Below the pieces are notes generated by a model. It was not told where the DNA came from, ran no database searches, and saw nothing but the letters and a program-made list of their open reading frames with translations. A stretch of 64,000 bases of DNA from Collinsella ihumii (GTDB lineage: Bacteria > Actinomycetota > Coriobacteriia > Coriobacteriales > Coriobacteriaceae), in assembly GCF_900046475.1 (NCBI RefSeq), contig NZ_FCOU01000003.1, forward strand, positions 407,713 to 471,712, read 5' to 3'. The position numbers and the translations under genes are program-made. Below, piece by piece: positions 16,502-25,273 of this stretch (position 1 is the stretch's first letter; every line of letters begins with the position of its first letter).

Positions 16502-18775
16502 CTAGACTTCCATCATTTCAGACTGGCTGATCCACATGTTCAGCAGCGTGCCGTTGCTGTACTTCGTATAGTCCAGCTTGCCGTAACTGCGAGCAGCTGC
16601 CAGCGGGCCGTGGGTGTCGGCCTGCTGAGAGGCCGACATGGTATCGGAAATGGGGGCGCCGGCAAGACGGCCGTTGGGGGTGGCGCCGGTCATCGCGCCG
16701 TAGCCCACGTTGGACTGGACCATCTGGATGGCCGCATCGCAGTAGTTGCCGCGGTACATCTTGAGCTTGTTGGTCGTGTCGCCGAAGAACGACCAGACGC
16801 GGCAGGCCACGTCGTCGGCGTAATCGTCGTCGTTGCCGAACTTGGGGGCAGCCATCAGCAGGGCACGGGTATCCTCGTAGCCCACGAAGTTGGCCTCGAT
16901 GGCGTTGGCCACGCAGCGCAGCGGCACAGCCTTGTCGTCGTAGACGACCTTCTTGATGGCGACCATGGAGTCGACGGCGGTCGCGAAGCCCACCATCTGC
17001 ATGGTCGGGCCGATGTTGACCTTGGCGCCACCTGCGGTCGCGTCCACACCGCGCTCAAGCGCCCCGTCGAGCAGCATCGTGAAGGTGGGCAGGTTGAACT
17101 GTTCGGCCAGAAGCTTCTCGACGATGATCAGGTTGGAGTGGGCCTCCTTGATCGCATACTCGATCTGGGCGAGGCACGCCTGCTCGAACTTCTCGTAGGT
17201 ATCGAGCGTCTCGGGCTCGCCAGAGGGGAACGTCACGATCTTGCCGCAGTGGGTGCCGTCCACGCCCTTGGCCTTCTTGCCGTTGGTGACGGCAGCGTAG
17301 ATGCAGCCCGCGACGTTGATGATGCCGGAGTCGGTATGGCCATACTGCATGCCCTCCACGCCGGGCTCGACGCAGCCGATCGGGCTGCCGTACTTCATGA
17401 TGTCCTGCAGCGAGTAGTTGGAGCGACCGGCGCCCGCGCCACGGGTGGCGAGCATCTTGTAGAGCGTCTCGACATCGAAGAAGCTTGGATGGCCCATGCC
17501 GTCGGCGGCGAGCTCGCAGGCCTCGCGCAGCAGCGAATCGGGGGTCTTCTGGTGCAGCAGCAGCGAGACGGCCGGCGACGTGGTGCGAGAATAGCGCATG
17601 GCGCGCAGGCACAGGTAGGAGAGCTCATTGGAGGCGTCGCGGCCGTTGGCGTCTAGACCTCCCACGTCCAGATGCGGATAGCGGTAGTAGCCGCCGAAGA
17701 TGTAGGCCATCTGGGTGGACTGGAACCACACGTTGGAGGTGACCTTGATGTACATCTCCTCGATCAGCTCGAGCGCCTTCTCCGGGGTGAGCGTGCCCGC
17801 CTCGATGTCGGCCTTGTAGTAAGGGTACATGTACTGGTCGAAGCGACCCCAGGTGATGGACGGACCGGCACCCTCGACGAACAAGAAGAAGCAGACGGCC
17901 CATGCGGTCTCCATGGCATCATGGAAGTTGGTGGCGGGACCCCACGGCACGCGCTTCATCATCGCGGCCATCTCCTCGAGTTCCTTCTTGCGCACGGGAT
18001 CGGCCTCTTCTTTGGCCTTGAGCAGGCACGAGGCGCTCATGCGGTCGGCCCAGTCGTGGATGGCCTCGCAGACCTCGATGATGCCCTCGTAGAAGTACTT
18101 CTTCTCGATGGAGGCGGGATCGTTGGGGTCGAGCTCGGCCAGCAGCTTCTTGGCCTTCTCGTAATACTTCTGGAAACCGTTGGCGATGACGTCGGTCCAC
18201 GAGGGGATGAAGTGGCTGCCGTTGGCGCAGATGTAATTGGAGACATCGGACACACCGCCGAACTGCGCGCGGTCCCACTCCTCGGGAGTCACGTAGTGCT
18301 TCCACTGGGCCGCAGCCGTCTTATCCTTCCAGTACGGCAACAGGTCCTCTTCGAGTTCCTTGTAGTCCTCGTCGGTGACTTCGAACGGATCGTAGGTGCG
18401 GTCGCGCAGATTGGGCAGGTCGTCGACCAGCCAGTGCGCATGGAGCTCGATGGCGAAGTTCGCGCCGCGGATGCGCTTGGTGGGCCAGCCCACGAGCTGC
18501 TCGTAATCGTACACGGTGTCGGACAGGGTGCGGTAGACCTCAGCGCACGCCTTATAGCGGCGGTACAGCGCAGGGTAGCCCTCGGTCTCGCGATACACCT
18601 TGGTGAAGGCACGGGCGCGCGTGATGTCAAGGTTGGGACGGTTGGCGTGGAGCATGCCGTTGAGCTCCTGGGTGCGCTTGGTGGAGCCCGTCTTGGCGAC
18701 GGTGCCGGCGCGCAGCTCGTTACCGAGCTTGGCGCCTCCCTCGACGACCTTGACCTCGATGGTTTCCTCGGCCAT
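16502..18775 (-). CDS. Glycyl radical enzyme catalytic subunit lacking its glycyl domain
   Basis: The 757-residue protein is a PflD-type GRE barrel. The N-terminal half has RGANFAIELHAHWLVDD, YDPFEVTDEDYKELEE and LLPYWKDKT, blocks shared with diol, choline and hydroxyproline GREs. The thiyl residue is C468 in GSPIGCVEPG, with E470 as the CxE general base of dehydratase/lyase-type members. It ends at NGTLLNMWISQSEMMEV, exactly where the glycyl domain should begin, and that domain is the next gene. AGGAGG precedes the ATG at 18775. The substrate is unknown: residues after CVEP (GVEGMQYGHTDSGI) do not match a characterised clade I can recall. Neighbouring aldehyde enzymes suggest an aldehyde product. 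Confidence 0.92.
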   Translation of the reverse strand: MAEETIEVKVVEGGAKLGNELRAGTVAKTGSTKRTQELNGMLHANRPNLDITRARAFTKVYRETEGYPALYRRYKACAEVYRTLSDTVYDYEQLVGWPTKRIRGANFAIELHAHWLVDDLPNLRDRTYDPFEVTDEDYKELEEDLLPYWKDKTAAAQWKHYVTPEEWDRAQFGGVSDVSNYICANGSHFIPSWTDVIANGFQKYYEKAKKLLAELDPNDPASIEKKYFYEGIIEVCEAIHDWADRMSASCLLKAKEEADPVRKKELEEMAAMMKRVPWGPATNFHDAMETAWAVCFFLFVEGAGPSITWGRFDQYMYPYYKADIEAGTLTPEKALELIEEMYIKVTSNVWFQSTQMAYIFGGYYRYPHLDVGGLDANGRDASNELSYLCLRAMRYSRTTSPAVSLLLHQKTPDSLLREACELAADGMGHPSFFDVETLYKMLATRGAGAGRSNYSLQDIMKYGSPIGCVEPGVEGMQYGHTDSGIINVAGCIYAAVTNGKKAKGVDGTHCGKIVTFPSGEPETLDTYEKFEQACLAQIEYAIKEAHSNLIIVEKLLAEQFNLPTFTMLLDGALERGVDATAGGAKVNIGPTMQMVGFATAVDSMVAIKKVVYDDKAVPLRCVANAIEANFVGYEDTRALLMAAPKFGNDDDYADDVACRVWSFFGDTTNKLKMYRGNYCDAAIQMVQSNVGYGAMTGATPNGRLAGAPISDTMSASQQADTHGPLAAARSYGKLDYTKYSNGTLLNMWISQSEMMEV

Positions 18776-18888
18776 GATGTTCCTCCTCTTTCTTGTGATC
18801 TGGCAGGTCGCAACCTGCAAGCTTCAGACATGCGGGGACGGGCTCACTCGTCTCGCCTGCGGCCACGCATGTCAACATTACCTAAGGA

Positions 18889-19494
18889 TTAATCCTGCTG
18901 CGGTTTCGGAAGCTGGAACTTTCCGGTCTTCTGGTTAATGAAGTTCAAGCCCTCGTTGCAGATGAGGCCCAGAAGCGTGCCGCCGCAGAGCGTGAGCGCC
19001 AGAATCGGAAAGGCGGCGAAGTTGTAGAAGCCTCCCACCGAGGTCGCACCCGGGCCCAAGATGGAGATGGTCAGATTCGACAGCCAAAACGCGTTGGAGA
19101 TGGCGCCGAAGTGGGCGGGCACGACGGAAAACGGAAGCTTGGACAGAACCGTGAAGTGAAGGGCGCACTCGACGGTGCAGACGATCGCTACGATCAGGGC
19201 GATGTTCACCCACGGGTCGACGCCCATGGCGGAGAGCTGGTCCATAATCCACAGGTAGACCATCGACCACAGCAGGCCAACGAGGTAGCTGGAGATGTAA
19301 CGCCAGAAATCCTCACGCTTGGCACCCGCCGTGAAATAGATGGGGAGCGCCGTGAAGGTACCGTAGACGATCTGGTAGCCCGGCAGGACGTTCTCGGACG
19401 TGAAGGTCCCGACCGTATACAGGTAGACCAAACAATAGATGCCGGACAGGACGCTGATCCAAATCGCCCAATTGATATATCCCTTATTGTTCAT
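18889..19494 (-). CDS. DUF1097-like membrane protein
   Basis: The 201-residue protein (MNNKGYINWAIWISVLSGIYC) has about six hydrophobic segments and resembles DUF1097 integral membrane proteins of unknown function. It is the first gene of the GRE operon, 113 bp before the catalytic subunit, so it may move a substrate or product across the membrane. The ATG at 19494 is chosen because MNNKG leads directly into the first transmembrane helix. The promoter just upstream holds a perfect palindromic copy of the island operator. Confidence 0.65.
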   Translation of the reverse strand: MNNKGYINWAIWISVLSGIYCLVYLYTVGTFTSENVLPGYQIVYGTFTALPIYFTAGAKREDFWRYISSYLVGLLWSMVYLWIMDQLSAMGVDPWVNIALIVAIVCTVECALHFTVLSKLPFSVVPAHFGAISNAFWLSNLTISILGPGATSVGGFYNFAAFPILALTLCGGTLLGLICNEGLNFINQKTGKFQLPKPQQD

Positions 19495-19564
19495 GGGTGT
19501 CTCTTTCTCGCGGAGTTCCGAGCGGGATCCCTGCACGTACCTCTTTGTACGTCGTAATTCATTC

Positions 19565-19577
19565 TATGTTCTACATA
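19565..19577. promoter_or_regulatory. GntR-type operator, GRE operon promoter
   Basis: TATGTTCTACATA is a perfect 5-3-5 palindrome matching the island consensus at 11 of 13 positions, 71 bp upstream of the DUF1097 start. Confidence 0.65.
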
Positions 19578-19688
19578 CGATTAAGGAGCAGGGTTTAGGC
19601 GAGCGGTACGATTCGTGAGGTATACGGTCGAAGCGCAGGTCAGAGACTATGTTTCAAATTCATGTACACGAATGTTCCGTATAGAACG

Positions 19689-19724
19689 ACTGCCTGCAAC
19701 CCTCCCAAAGGGGTCTGCAGGCAG
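19689..19724 (-). terminator. Terminator of the DUF3237 operon
   Basis: CTGCCTGCA and TGCAGGCAG form a stem around 19689-19724, downstream of the DUF3237 stop and before the GRE promoter. The following U-tract is weak. Confidence 0.5.
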
Positions 19725-19808
19725 CCGTGGCATGCTTTACTCTTGTGACGGGCTGAAGCGTCGGCGCAGTATGCGCCCTTGACGCCCCGAGTGCCCGGTA
19801 TAGTTCGC

Positions 19809-20300
19809 CTAGTCGAGCGCCGGATGGTCGTTTTCCTGCTCGACCGTATAATAGGTCAACAGGACGCAATCCGGCAGGCGGACGGCATCGCACACGAAGA
19901 TCTTCTTGGTCATCCAGGCGAGCGACTCGTCGTACACCTCGAACGTGGGCGTCGTGACGTAGTAGAACTGCTTGGGGTCGACCGCGCCGCCCGCCTTGAC
20001 CGTCTCCACCAGCTCGTCCGGCACCGCGCGGATGCCCTCGACGTGGATGTAGACGGCGCGCCCGTCATCGAGCTTGAAACCGTAGGAGGCGTTGATCTCG
20101 GTCACCCCGTCGTCGCGCACAAGCTGGTGATCGATGCCGGCGCACATCATGGTGCCATGGAAATCGGGGCCGGTGAGCTCGCCTTGGGGGCACGGCACGA
20201 GGATACGCCTCCCGGCTCCGGCGAAGTCGGTGCCCACGACCTCGGAGGGGGCGACCAGGTCGAGACGGACCTCAAACTGCTTCTTCAGGGACAAAGACAT
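19809..20300 (-). CDS. DUF3237 family protein
   Basis: The 163-residue protein matches DUF3237, a small beta-barrel family: VVGTDFAGAGRRILVPCPQGELTGPDFHGTM, DHQLVRDDGVTEINASYGFKLDDGRAVYIHVEGIRA and a late YYVTTPTFEVYDESLAWMTKKIFV. Members often sit in catabolic gene clusters, but no activity is firmly assigned. It is the last gene of the long operon, 99 bp after the flavoenzyme gene, and a terminator follows. AAGGAA precedes the ATG at 20300. Confidence 0.8.
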   Translation of the reverse strand: MSLSLKKQFEVRLDLVAPSEVVGTDFAGAGRRILVPCPQGELTGPDFHGTMMCAGIDHQLVRDDGVTEINASYGFKLDDGRAVYIHVEGIRAVPDELVETVKAGGAVDPKQFYYVTTPTFEVYDESLAWMTKKIFVCDAVRLPDCVLLTYYTVEQENDHPALD

Positions 20301-20399
20301 GGTTCTTCCTTTCTTGATTTCAGGTAGGTCTATCGCCTAAGGGCGCCGCCGCGCACGGAGGCATCGGGTGCGCGACGGAGCCCAGGGGCATCTGATGGA

Positions 20400-22304
20400 C
20401 TACGCGAGTGCGTAGGCGGCATCGGCGCCGGAGCGGATGTTGGTCGGGATGCGACCGAGCGCGGCCGCGTCGCCGACCGGCACCACGCGCTCGAAGGCAG
20501 CCTCAAAGGCCTCGATGACCGCAGGGTCTGCACGGATGCCCATCGACAGGATCACCGCGTCGCAATCCATACGCACGTCGGTGTCGGATGCAAGGTCGCG
20601 GACGTCGATGCCGCCCTCGTCGATCAAAACGAGCTGGTGCTCGTAGTGGATCTGGACGCCGTCGGTGAACGCATCGCCGAAGGACAGCTTGTCGGCGATA
20701 CCGAGCGGCTTTTCGGGCAGCATCTCGATTACATGGACCTCGTTTCCGCCCAACGCCAGCATGTGCGCCGTCTCGATGCCCGTCATACCGCCCCCGATAA
20801 TGGCGAGGCGCTTGTCGCAGAAGCGGACCTTGCGGTTGAGCACGTCGCGCACGCGGACGACGTTGGGCCCGTGGATGCCGGGGATACGACCTGGCACGAC
20901 CTCGTTGGTGCCGGTCGCCACGAAGACCGCATATGGGTTGATCTGCGACACGACCTCAGGGGTCGCCTCGACGCCCAGTCGCACCTCGACGCCCAGACGG
21001 CGCAGCTGGCGCTCGTAATAATCGATGATCCAGGCGAGGCGCTCCTTGTGCGGGGGCTTGGCGGCAAGGTCGACCAGGCCGCCCAGATGGGTGCTGCGCT
21101 CGAAGACGGTCGGCGCGAAACCGCGCCCAGCGAGCACGACCGCCGCCTCGAGACCGGACACGCCCGCACCGACGATAGCCACGCGGCGGCCATCCCCATC
21201 GTGCACCAACTCGGGGTGGGCGCGCTCCGAGCGGCACCAGGGGTTCACGGTACAACCGGGAATCGAGTCATCCTCGGGCACCGGCGTGAAGCAGTACAGG
21301 CAGCTCACGCAGTAGCGCAGCTCATCCTCACGGCCGGTCGCGCACTTGACGGGGAACTCGGGGTCTGCGTACAGCTCGCGACCGAGCGCGATGATATCGG
21401 CCTTGCCGTCGCGTATGAGCTCGTGCATATAGTCGGGATGGCGAATGTTGCCGCAGGTCGCGACGGGGACCGAAACGCGTTCCTTCACCGCTGCGGCGAA
21501 GTCGACCTTCCAGCCCTCCGGACGGTGCCCGTTATCCGACATGTACTGGTAGCCCACGAGCGCGCCGCCCGCGTTCACCGTGAACATAGTGGCGCCGGCC
21601 TTCTCGAGGATGGCCGCGGCCTCAGCGGCGCGATCCGCCGTGATGCCGCCCGTTGTGCAGTCCGAGCCTTGAAGCTTGACGATCACGGTGAACGTGTTGT
21701 CGCACAGCTCGCGGTCGATGCGCTCGATGACGTTTTTGGCAAACCGTGTTGCGTTCTCGATGGTATCAGAACCGTACTCGTCGGTACGATGGTTGAAAAA
21801 GGGGCTCAGCAGCTGAGAGGCGAGATAGGTGTGCGCCATATGGAACTCGACGCCATCGGCGCCTGCCGCCTTGGCCCGACGCGCCGCATCCACGAAGCGA
21901 CCCTCAAGCGCGCGCAGCTCCTCGGTCGTGAAGTCGTCGACCATCGATTTCAATCCGTCGGGCGTCGCGTAGCAACCGGAGTGCCAGATCTGGAACATGA
22001 TGAGCGCGCCTTCGCCATGCACCGCATCGACCACGCGGGCGAGCTGCCCGATCGCCTCATCGGTTGCAAGCGAGGGGTTGAAGGTTCCCATGAAGATAGG
22101 CGGGTCCTGTGGCTCCACCAGCGGGATGATGCCGGGCACGACAAGCGATGCCCCGCCCGCGGCAATCGTGCGGTAGAACTCGACGTAGCGGTCAGAAACC
22201 GTCCCGTCGCCCGCGCAGATGTACTCGGCCATGGCCGACTTGGTGATGCGGTTGCGCAGCGTGTGCGGGCCCACCCTCACCGGTTCGAGAAAACTATATC
22301 CCAT
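20400..22304 (-). CDS. Old-yellow-enzyme family NADH:flavin oxidoreductase / dienoyl- or enoate-reductase-like
   Basis: The 634-residue protein has the two-domain plan of 2,4-dienoyl-CoA reductase, 2-enoate reductase and BaiCD: a FMN TIM barrel (about 1-330, with VEFHMAHTYLASQLLSPFFNHRTDEYG), a 4Fe-4S site C332/C335/C338/C351 and a C-terminal FAD/NAD(P) domain with GAGVSG near 380 and GGGMTGIETAH near 520. Such enzymes reduce activated C=C bonds. The active-site HMAHTYLASQ is of OYE type. It lies 38 bp after the nitroreductase gene. The substrate may be an unsaturated intermediate of the island's pathway, but this is inference. Confidence 0.88.
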   Translation of the reverse strand: MGYSFLEPVRVGPHTLRNRITKSAMAEYICAGDGTVSDRYVEFYRTIAAGGASLVVPGIIPLVEPQDPPIFMGTFNPSLATDEAIGQLARVVDAVHGEGALIMFQIWHSGCYATPDGLKSMVDDFTTEELRALEGRFVDAARRAKAAGADGVEFHMAHTYLASQLLSPFFNHRTDEYGSDTIENATRFAKNVIERIDRELCDNTFTVIVKLQGSDCTTGGITADRAAEAAAILEKAGATMFTVNAGGALVGYQYMSDNGHRPEGWKVDFAAAVKERVSVPVATCGNIRHPDYMHELIRDGKADIIALGRELYADPEFPVKCATGREDELRYCVSCLYCFTPVPEDDSIPGCTVNPWCRSERAHPELVHDGDGRRVAIVGAGVSGLEAAVVLAGRGFAPTVFERSTHLGGLVDLAAKPPHKERLAWIIDYYERQLRRLGVEVRLGVEATPEVVSQINPYAVFVATGTNEVVPGRIPGIHGPNVVRVRDVLNRKVRFCDKRLAIIGGGMTGIETAHMLALGGNEVHVIEMLPEKPLGIADKLSFGDAFTDGVQIHYEHQLVLIDEGGIDVRDLASDTDVRMDCDAVILSMGIRADPAVIEAFEAAFERVVPVGDAAALGRIPTNIRSGADAAYALA

Positions 22305-22342
22305 GATGCCTCCTTACAGGATATAAAACTATTCGCACAGCG

Positions 22343-22852
22343 CTATGCCATGCGGTTGTACACGATGACCTCGTCGGTGCTTTTCTTGGGCGAGCGCTTC
22401 CCCTCTCTGGCGGGATAGCCGACCGTGGCGACGGCGACCACCATGAAGTCGTCGGGGATGTTCAGCACCTCGCACACCTTCTCGGGGTAGAACCAGCCGA
22501 GCCAACAGAAACCCAGGCCCTGCTCGATGGCCTCGAGTGTCATGTAGCTCATGCCGATGGTGCAGTCCACGGTGCGCGCGCTCTGGCCGCAGACCATGGT
22601 GCGGTCGCCCTCGGAGCAGGCGACGAGGATGAGCGGCGCGGTCCCCACCCAGGCCACGTCCTTGCAGGCGGGCACCATCTGGGCAATCAATTCGGGATCG
22701 GTGACGGCGATCAAGCGCCACTTCTGCTCGTTAGAAGCTGTCGGCGCCAGGCGGCCCGCCTCCATGATGGCCTCGATTTTCTCCGGCTCCACCGCGCGCA
22801 GGGCATATGTGCGCACGCTCCAGCGGGCCTGGATCGCATCCATTACGTTCAT
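22343..22852 (-). CDS. Nitroreductase family protein
   Basis: The 169-residue flavoprotein shows the nitroreductase signature: AIQARWSVRTYALRAV at the start for FMN phosphate binding, GRLAPTASNEQKW, and a late GFCWLGWFYPEKVCEVLNIPDD. The family uses FMN to reduce nitro groups, quinones or enones. It is inside the catabolic operon between the TPR and OYE-like genes, so it probably acts on a pathway redox step rather than on xenobiotics. Confidence 0.88.
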   Translation of the reverse strand: MNVMDAIQARWSVRTYALRAVEPEKIEAIMEAGRLAPTASNEQKWRLIAVTDPELIAQMVPACKDVAWVGTAPLILVACSEGDRTMVCGQSARTVDCTIGMSYMTLEAIEQGLGFCWLGWFYPEKVCEVLNIPDDFMVVAVATVGYPAREGKRSPKKSTDEVIVYNRMA

Positions 22853-22879
22853 ATCAAACCCCTTTGTTGCCGATACCGA

Positions 22880-23677
22880 TCAATTCGCCTGAGCCGCCAG
22901 CGCCGCATCGCGGTTCCCCACCAAGGTCGCATAGGCACCGCCTTCGCCAAAGGCCCGACGGTAAGCATCGGCCGCCTTGCCGTACGAATCCGCCGCCGCC
23001 GCGAAATCGCCGCGTCGATAGGCGATGCGCGCCGATGCGGCGAGCGCTGCCGACAGGTCCACACCTCCCGTATCGCCGGAGCAGGTCGCGACCGCGCGGT
23101 CGGCGAATGCCTGCGCTTCATCCAAATCCCCCTGCTCGATTGCGAGGTCCGCCAGATTCGAGCAGGTGGCACCAACGGCTGCCGTCGCATCGGGCAGGGC
23201 CTCGGCGATGGTGAGCGCCTCGGTCAGATAGTGCCGCGCAGAGGCGAGGTCGCCTTTGGCGCGATAGGTGAGCCCCAGGTTGTTGGCTAGGCTCGCCTGA
23301 CGGAAGTCGCCGGGCTCGATCTCGCGCGCATAGATGTCGCGCACCTGCAAGAAGAGCCGTTCCGCCTCATCGAGCCGCCCCATGGCGCGGCAGGCGTTGG
23401 CGATGTTCAGCGCAAAAGTCGCATACACGGGGCCGTCCTTAAGGTCGAGGGCGCGCAGCTCGCGCAGAAGGGCCTTGCGCACGGAATCGCATGCCTCGAA
23501 ATCGCCGGCTGTGCGGTAATGGCCGAGCAGCTCGTTCAAGACCGTCGCGCGATCCTCGTGGTTGCGCTCATCGGACCACGCCTCGTCGAGCGCGGCGCGC
23601 AGATAGGTCTCCGCCCCCGCGGCGTCGTGCGCGGCATAGCGGGCGTCAAGTTCCTGATAGAAGGTTTGATCGAGCAT
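22880..23677 (-). CDS. Tetratricopeptide repeat protein
   Basis: The 265 residues consist of helical hairpins with TPR spacing: MGRLDEAERLFLQVRDIYA, ASLANNLGLTYRAKGDLASARHYLTEALTIAEAL, TCSNLADLAIEQGDLDEAQAFADRAV and IAYRRGDFAAAADSYGKAADAYRRAF. There is no signal peptide or catalytic domain. It is 9 bp from the symporter gene and 27 bp from the nitroreductase gene, so it is a genuine operon member. A scaffold or assembly role for the pathway enzymes is possible, but nothing in the sequence proves it. Confidence 0.85.
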   Translation of the reverse strand: MLDQTFYQELDARYAAHDAAGAETYLRAALDEAWSDERNHEDRATVLNELLGHYRTAGDFEACDSVRKALLRELRALDLKDGPVYATFALNIANACRAMGRLDEAERLFLQVRDIYAREIEPGDFRQASLANNLGLTYRAKGDLASARHYLTEALTIAEALPDATAAVGATCSNLADLAIEQGDLDEAQAFADRAVATCSGDTGGVDLSAALAASARIAYRRGDFAAAADSYGKAADAYRRAFGEGGAYATLVGNRDAALAAQAN

Positions 23678-23686
23678 GGCTCCTCC

Positions 23687-25219
23687 TTAGCTGCGAGTTC
23701 GTACGGCGCCGGTGCGCGCGGGCGTACGGCCCCCGGCATACAGACCGACGAGCATGATGACAAGGCAGACGGCTACACCCAGAAACAACGGGTCGAACGG
23801 CAGGCCGATCAGATTGCCTGCGATGACGGCGACCGGCCCCATGATCACGCTCGCCAAGCCCCAGCCGCTGTGGATCTTGCCCGGGGCGAATAGTGCGAAC
23901 GTGAACGGGATGAAGATCACCGCGCCGCGCAGGCCCATCGACAAAAATCCGAAGTCGTTGATCATCGAGCCCGGCAGGGCGAGCGCCGCCGCACCGGCGA
24001 GCACGAGCACGATGACGATGAGCGAGCGCGTGACGACGAGCTTGAAGATGGGGTCGCGCAGACGGTCCACCATATGGGACAAAAGGTCCTCCACGACGAC
24101 CGTGGCCACGCCGAGCGAGAGGCCAGAGCCGCCACCGACCGTCGCGATGAAGAAGGCGCCCAGAGCGATGCCACCCGCGAGCTGGGGCAGGAAGTGGATG
24201 ACGAACTGCGGGAACACCTGGGCGGTGGAATCGATGACGAACACGCCCTCGGGTACCGCCTGGCCGATCGCCGCGAGCGCAGCCGCCTCGTCGGCCGTCA
24301 CGCATACGCCGCGCATGAACAGACCAATCAGGATGCAGGCGATGCCGATGGGCGGGATGAGCGCAGCCGAGAGCAAAGCTCCCTTGCGCGCCGCCCCATC
24401 GGACTTGGCGGCCCAAATCGCCGAGGCGTAGGACTGGGTCGAAATCACGCCGAGCACGAGCGAGAGACCGGAGCCCAAATCCTTGAACGGTCCGCGCGCA
24501 ACAAGCGACAGGAAGCGGCCCGGGATATCCTCCGCGCCGGCGATCCCCGACAGCGCGCCCAAGTCCGTGCCGGCGAGCGCCGTGGTCACGCCGCCCAGGA
24601 CCCCAGCGGGTCCGCCCGCCAGCATGAGGACGACACCGGCGCCCACGATGCAGGAGGCGTACAGCAGAACCAGCTTCACCACTCCGCCGATGCCCGCTCC
24701 CCATACGCCGCCGAAGATGACATAGACTGCCATGATGGTGCCGGCGATGAGCGCGGCGGCGAGTGCCGGCATGGGAAAGAGCGTCGTGATGAGCGCCGAT
24801 GCGGAGATCATCTGGGAGATGACCGAGATGAAGATGCCGACAGCGGAAAAAATCGAGGCGACGAAGTCGATCCGCTCGCCGTACTCGGCAACCACTGCAC
24901 CCACAAGCGTCGTCGACGACGTGGCACGCATGCGCACAGCATAGGCGAGACCCAAGATCAAACATCCGATGCCTGATCCCAGCGTGAACCACCACGCAGC
25001 GAGCCCGTAGCTGAAGGCGAGCTGCGCGGTGCCGACCGTCGCCTGGCCGCTCACGAGCGTGCCCATGATCGTGCCCGCCACGACCGCCGTGCCGGCGCGG
25101 CCGCCGCCCGTCGTGAAGTCCGACGCATCCGAGACCTTGCGTCCCGACCAGGCGCCCACCGCGGCGATCAGGATAAGCACCGCGACGATGCCCACGATAT
25201 GCCCGATTCCGATATTCAT
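23687..25219 (-). CDS. Sodium:solute symporter (SSS family)
   Basis: The 510-residue membrane protein has about thirteen hydrophobic segments and SSS-family features: DFTTGGGRAGTAVVAGTIMGTLVSGQATVGTAQLAFSYG in the first third and GGGSGLSLGVATVVVEDLL later. The family couples Na+ entry to uptake of sugars, amino acids, carboxylates or amines. Within this operon it most likely imports the substrate of the glycyl radical pathway, which would be a diagnostic clue if the carrier's specificity were known. GGAGG stands ten bases before the ATG at 25219. Confidence 0.88.
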   Translation of the reverse strand: MNIGIGHIVGIVAVLILIAAVGAWSGRKVSDASDFTTGGGRAGTAVVAGTIMGTLVSGQATVGTAQLAFSYGLAAWWFTLGSGIGCLILGLAYAVRMRATSSTTLVGAVVAEYGERIDFVASIFSAVGIFISVISQMISASALITTLFPMPALAAALIAGTIMAVYVIFGGVWGAGIGGVVKLVLLYASCIVGAGVVLMLAGGPAGVLGGVTTALAGTDLGALSGIAGAEDIPGRFLSLVARGPFKDLGSGLSLVLGVISTQSYASAIWAAKSDGAARKGALLSAALIPPIGIACILIGLFMRGVCVTADEAAALAAIGQAVPEGVFVIDSTAQVFPQFVIHFLPQLAGGIALGAFFIATVGGGSGLSLGVATVVVEDLLSHMVDRLRDPIFKLVVTRSLIVIVLVLAGAAALALPGSMINDFGFLSMGLRGAVIFIPFTFALFAPGKIHSGWGLASVIMGPVAVIAGNLIGLPFDPLFLGVAVCLVIMLVGLYAGGRTPARTGAVRTRS

Positions 25220-25273
25220 CCGAACACGACCTCCTCGATCGCCTCGGGACGCAGCCCTAAAGCCGCCTCCCCC

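Noticed and set aside
16478-16504. Stop-codon readthrough, selenocysteine or pyrrolysine joining the GRE chains
   Set aside because: Two different in-frame stops (UAG and UGA) separate the genes, and a good Shine-Dalgarno precedes the second ATG. No single recoding event explains both.
14489-17656. A 1055-codon plus-strand frame antisense to the GRE operon
   Set aside because: The antisense translation has no recognisable domain, and the opposite strand encodes GRE, activase and Fe-S motifs exactly.
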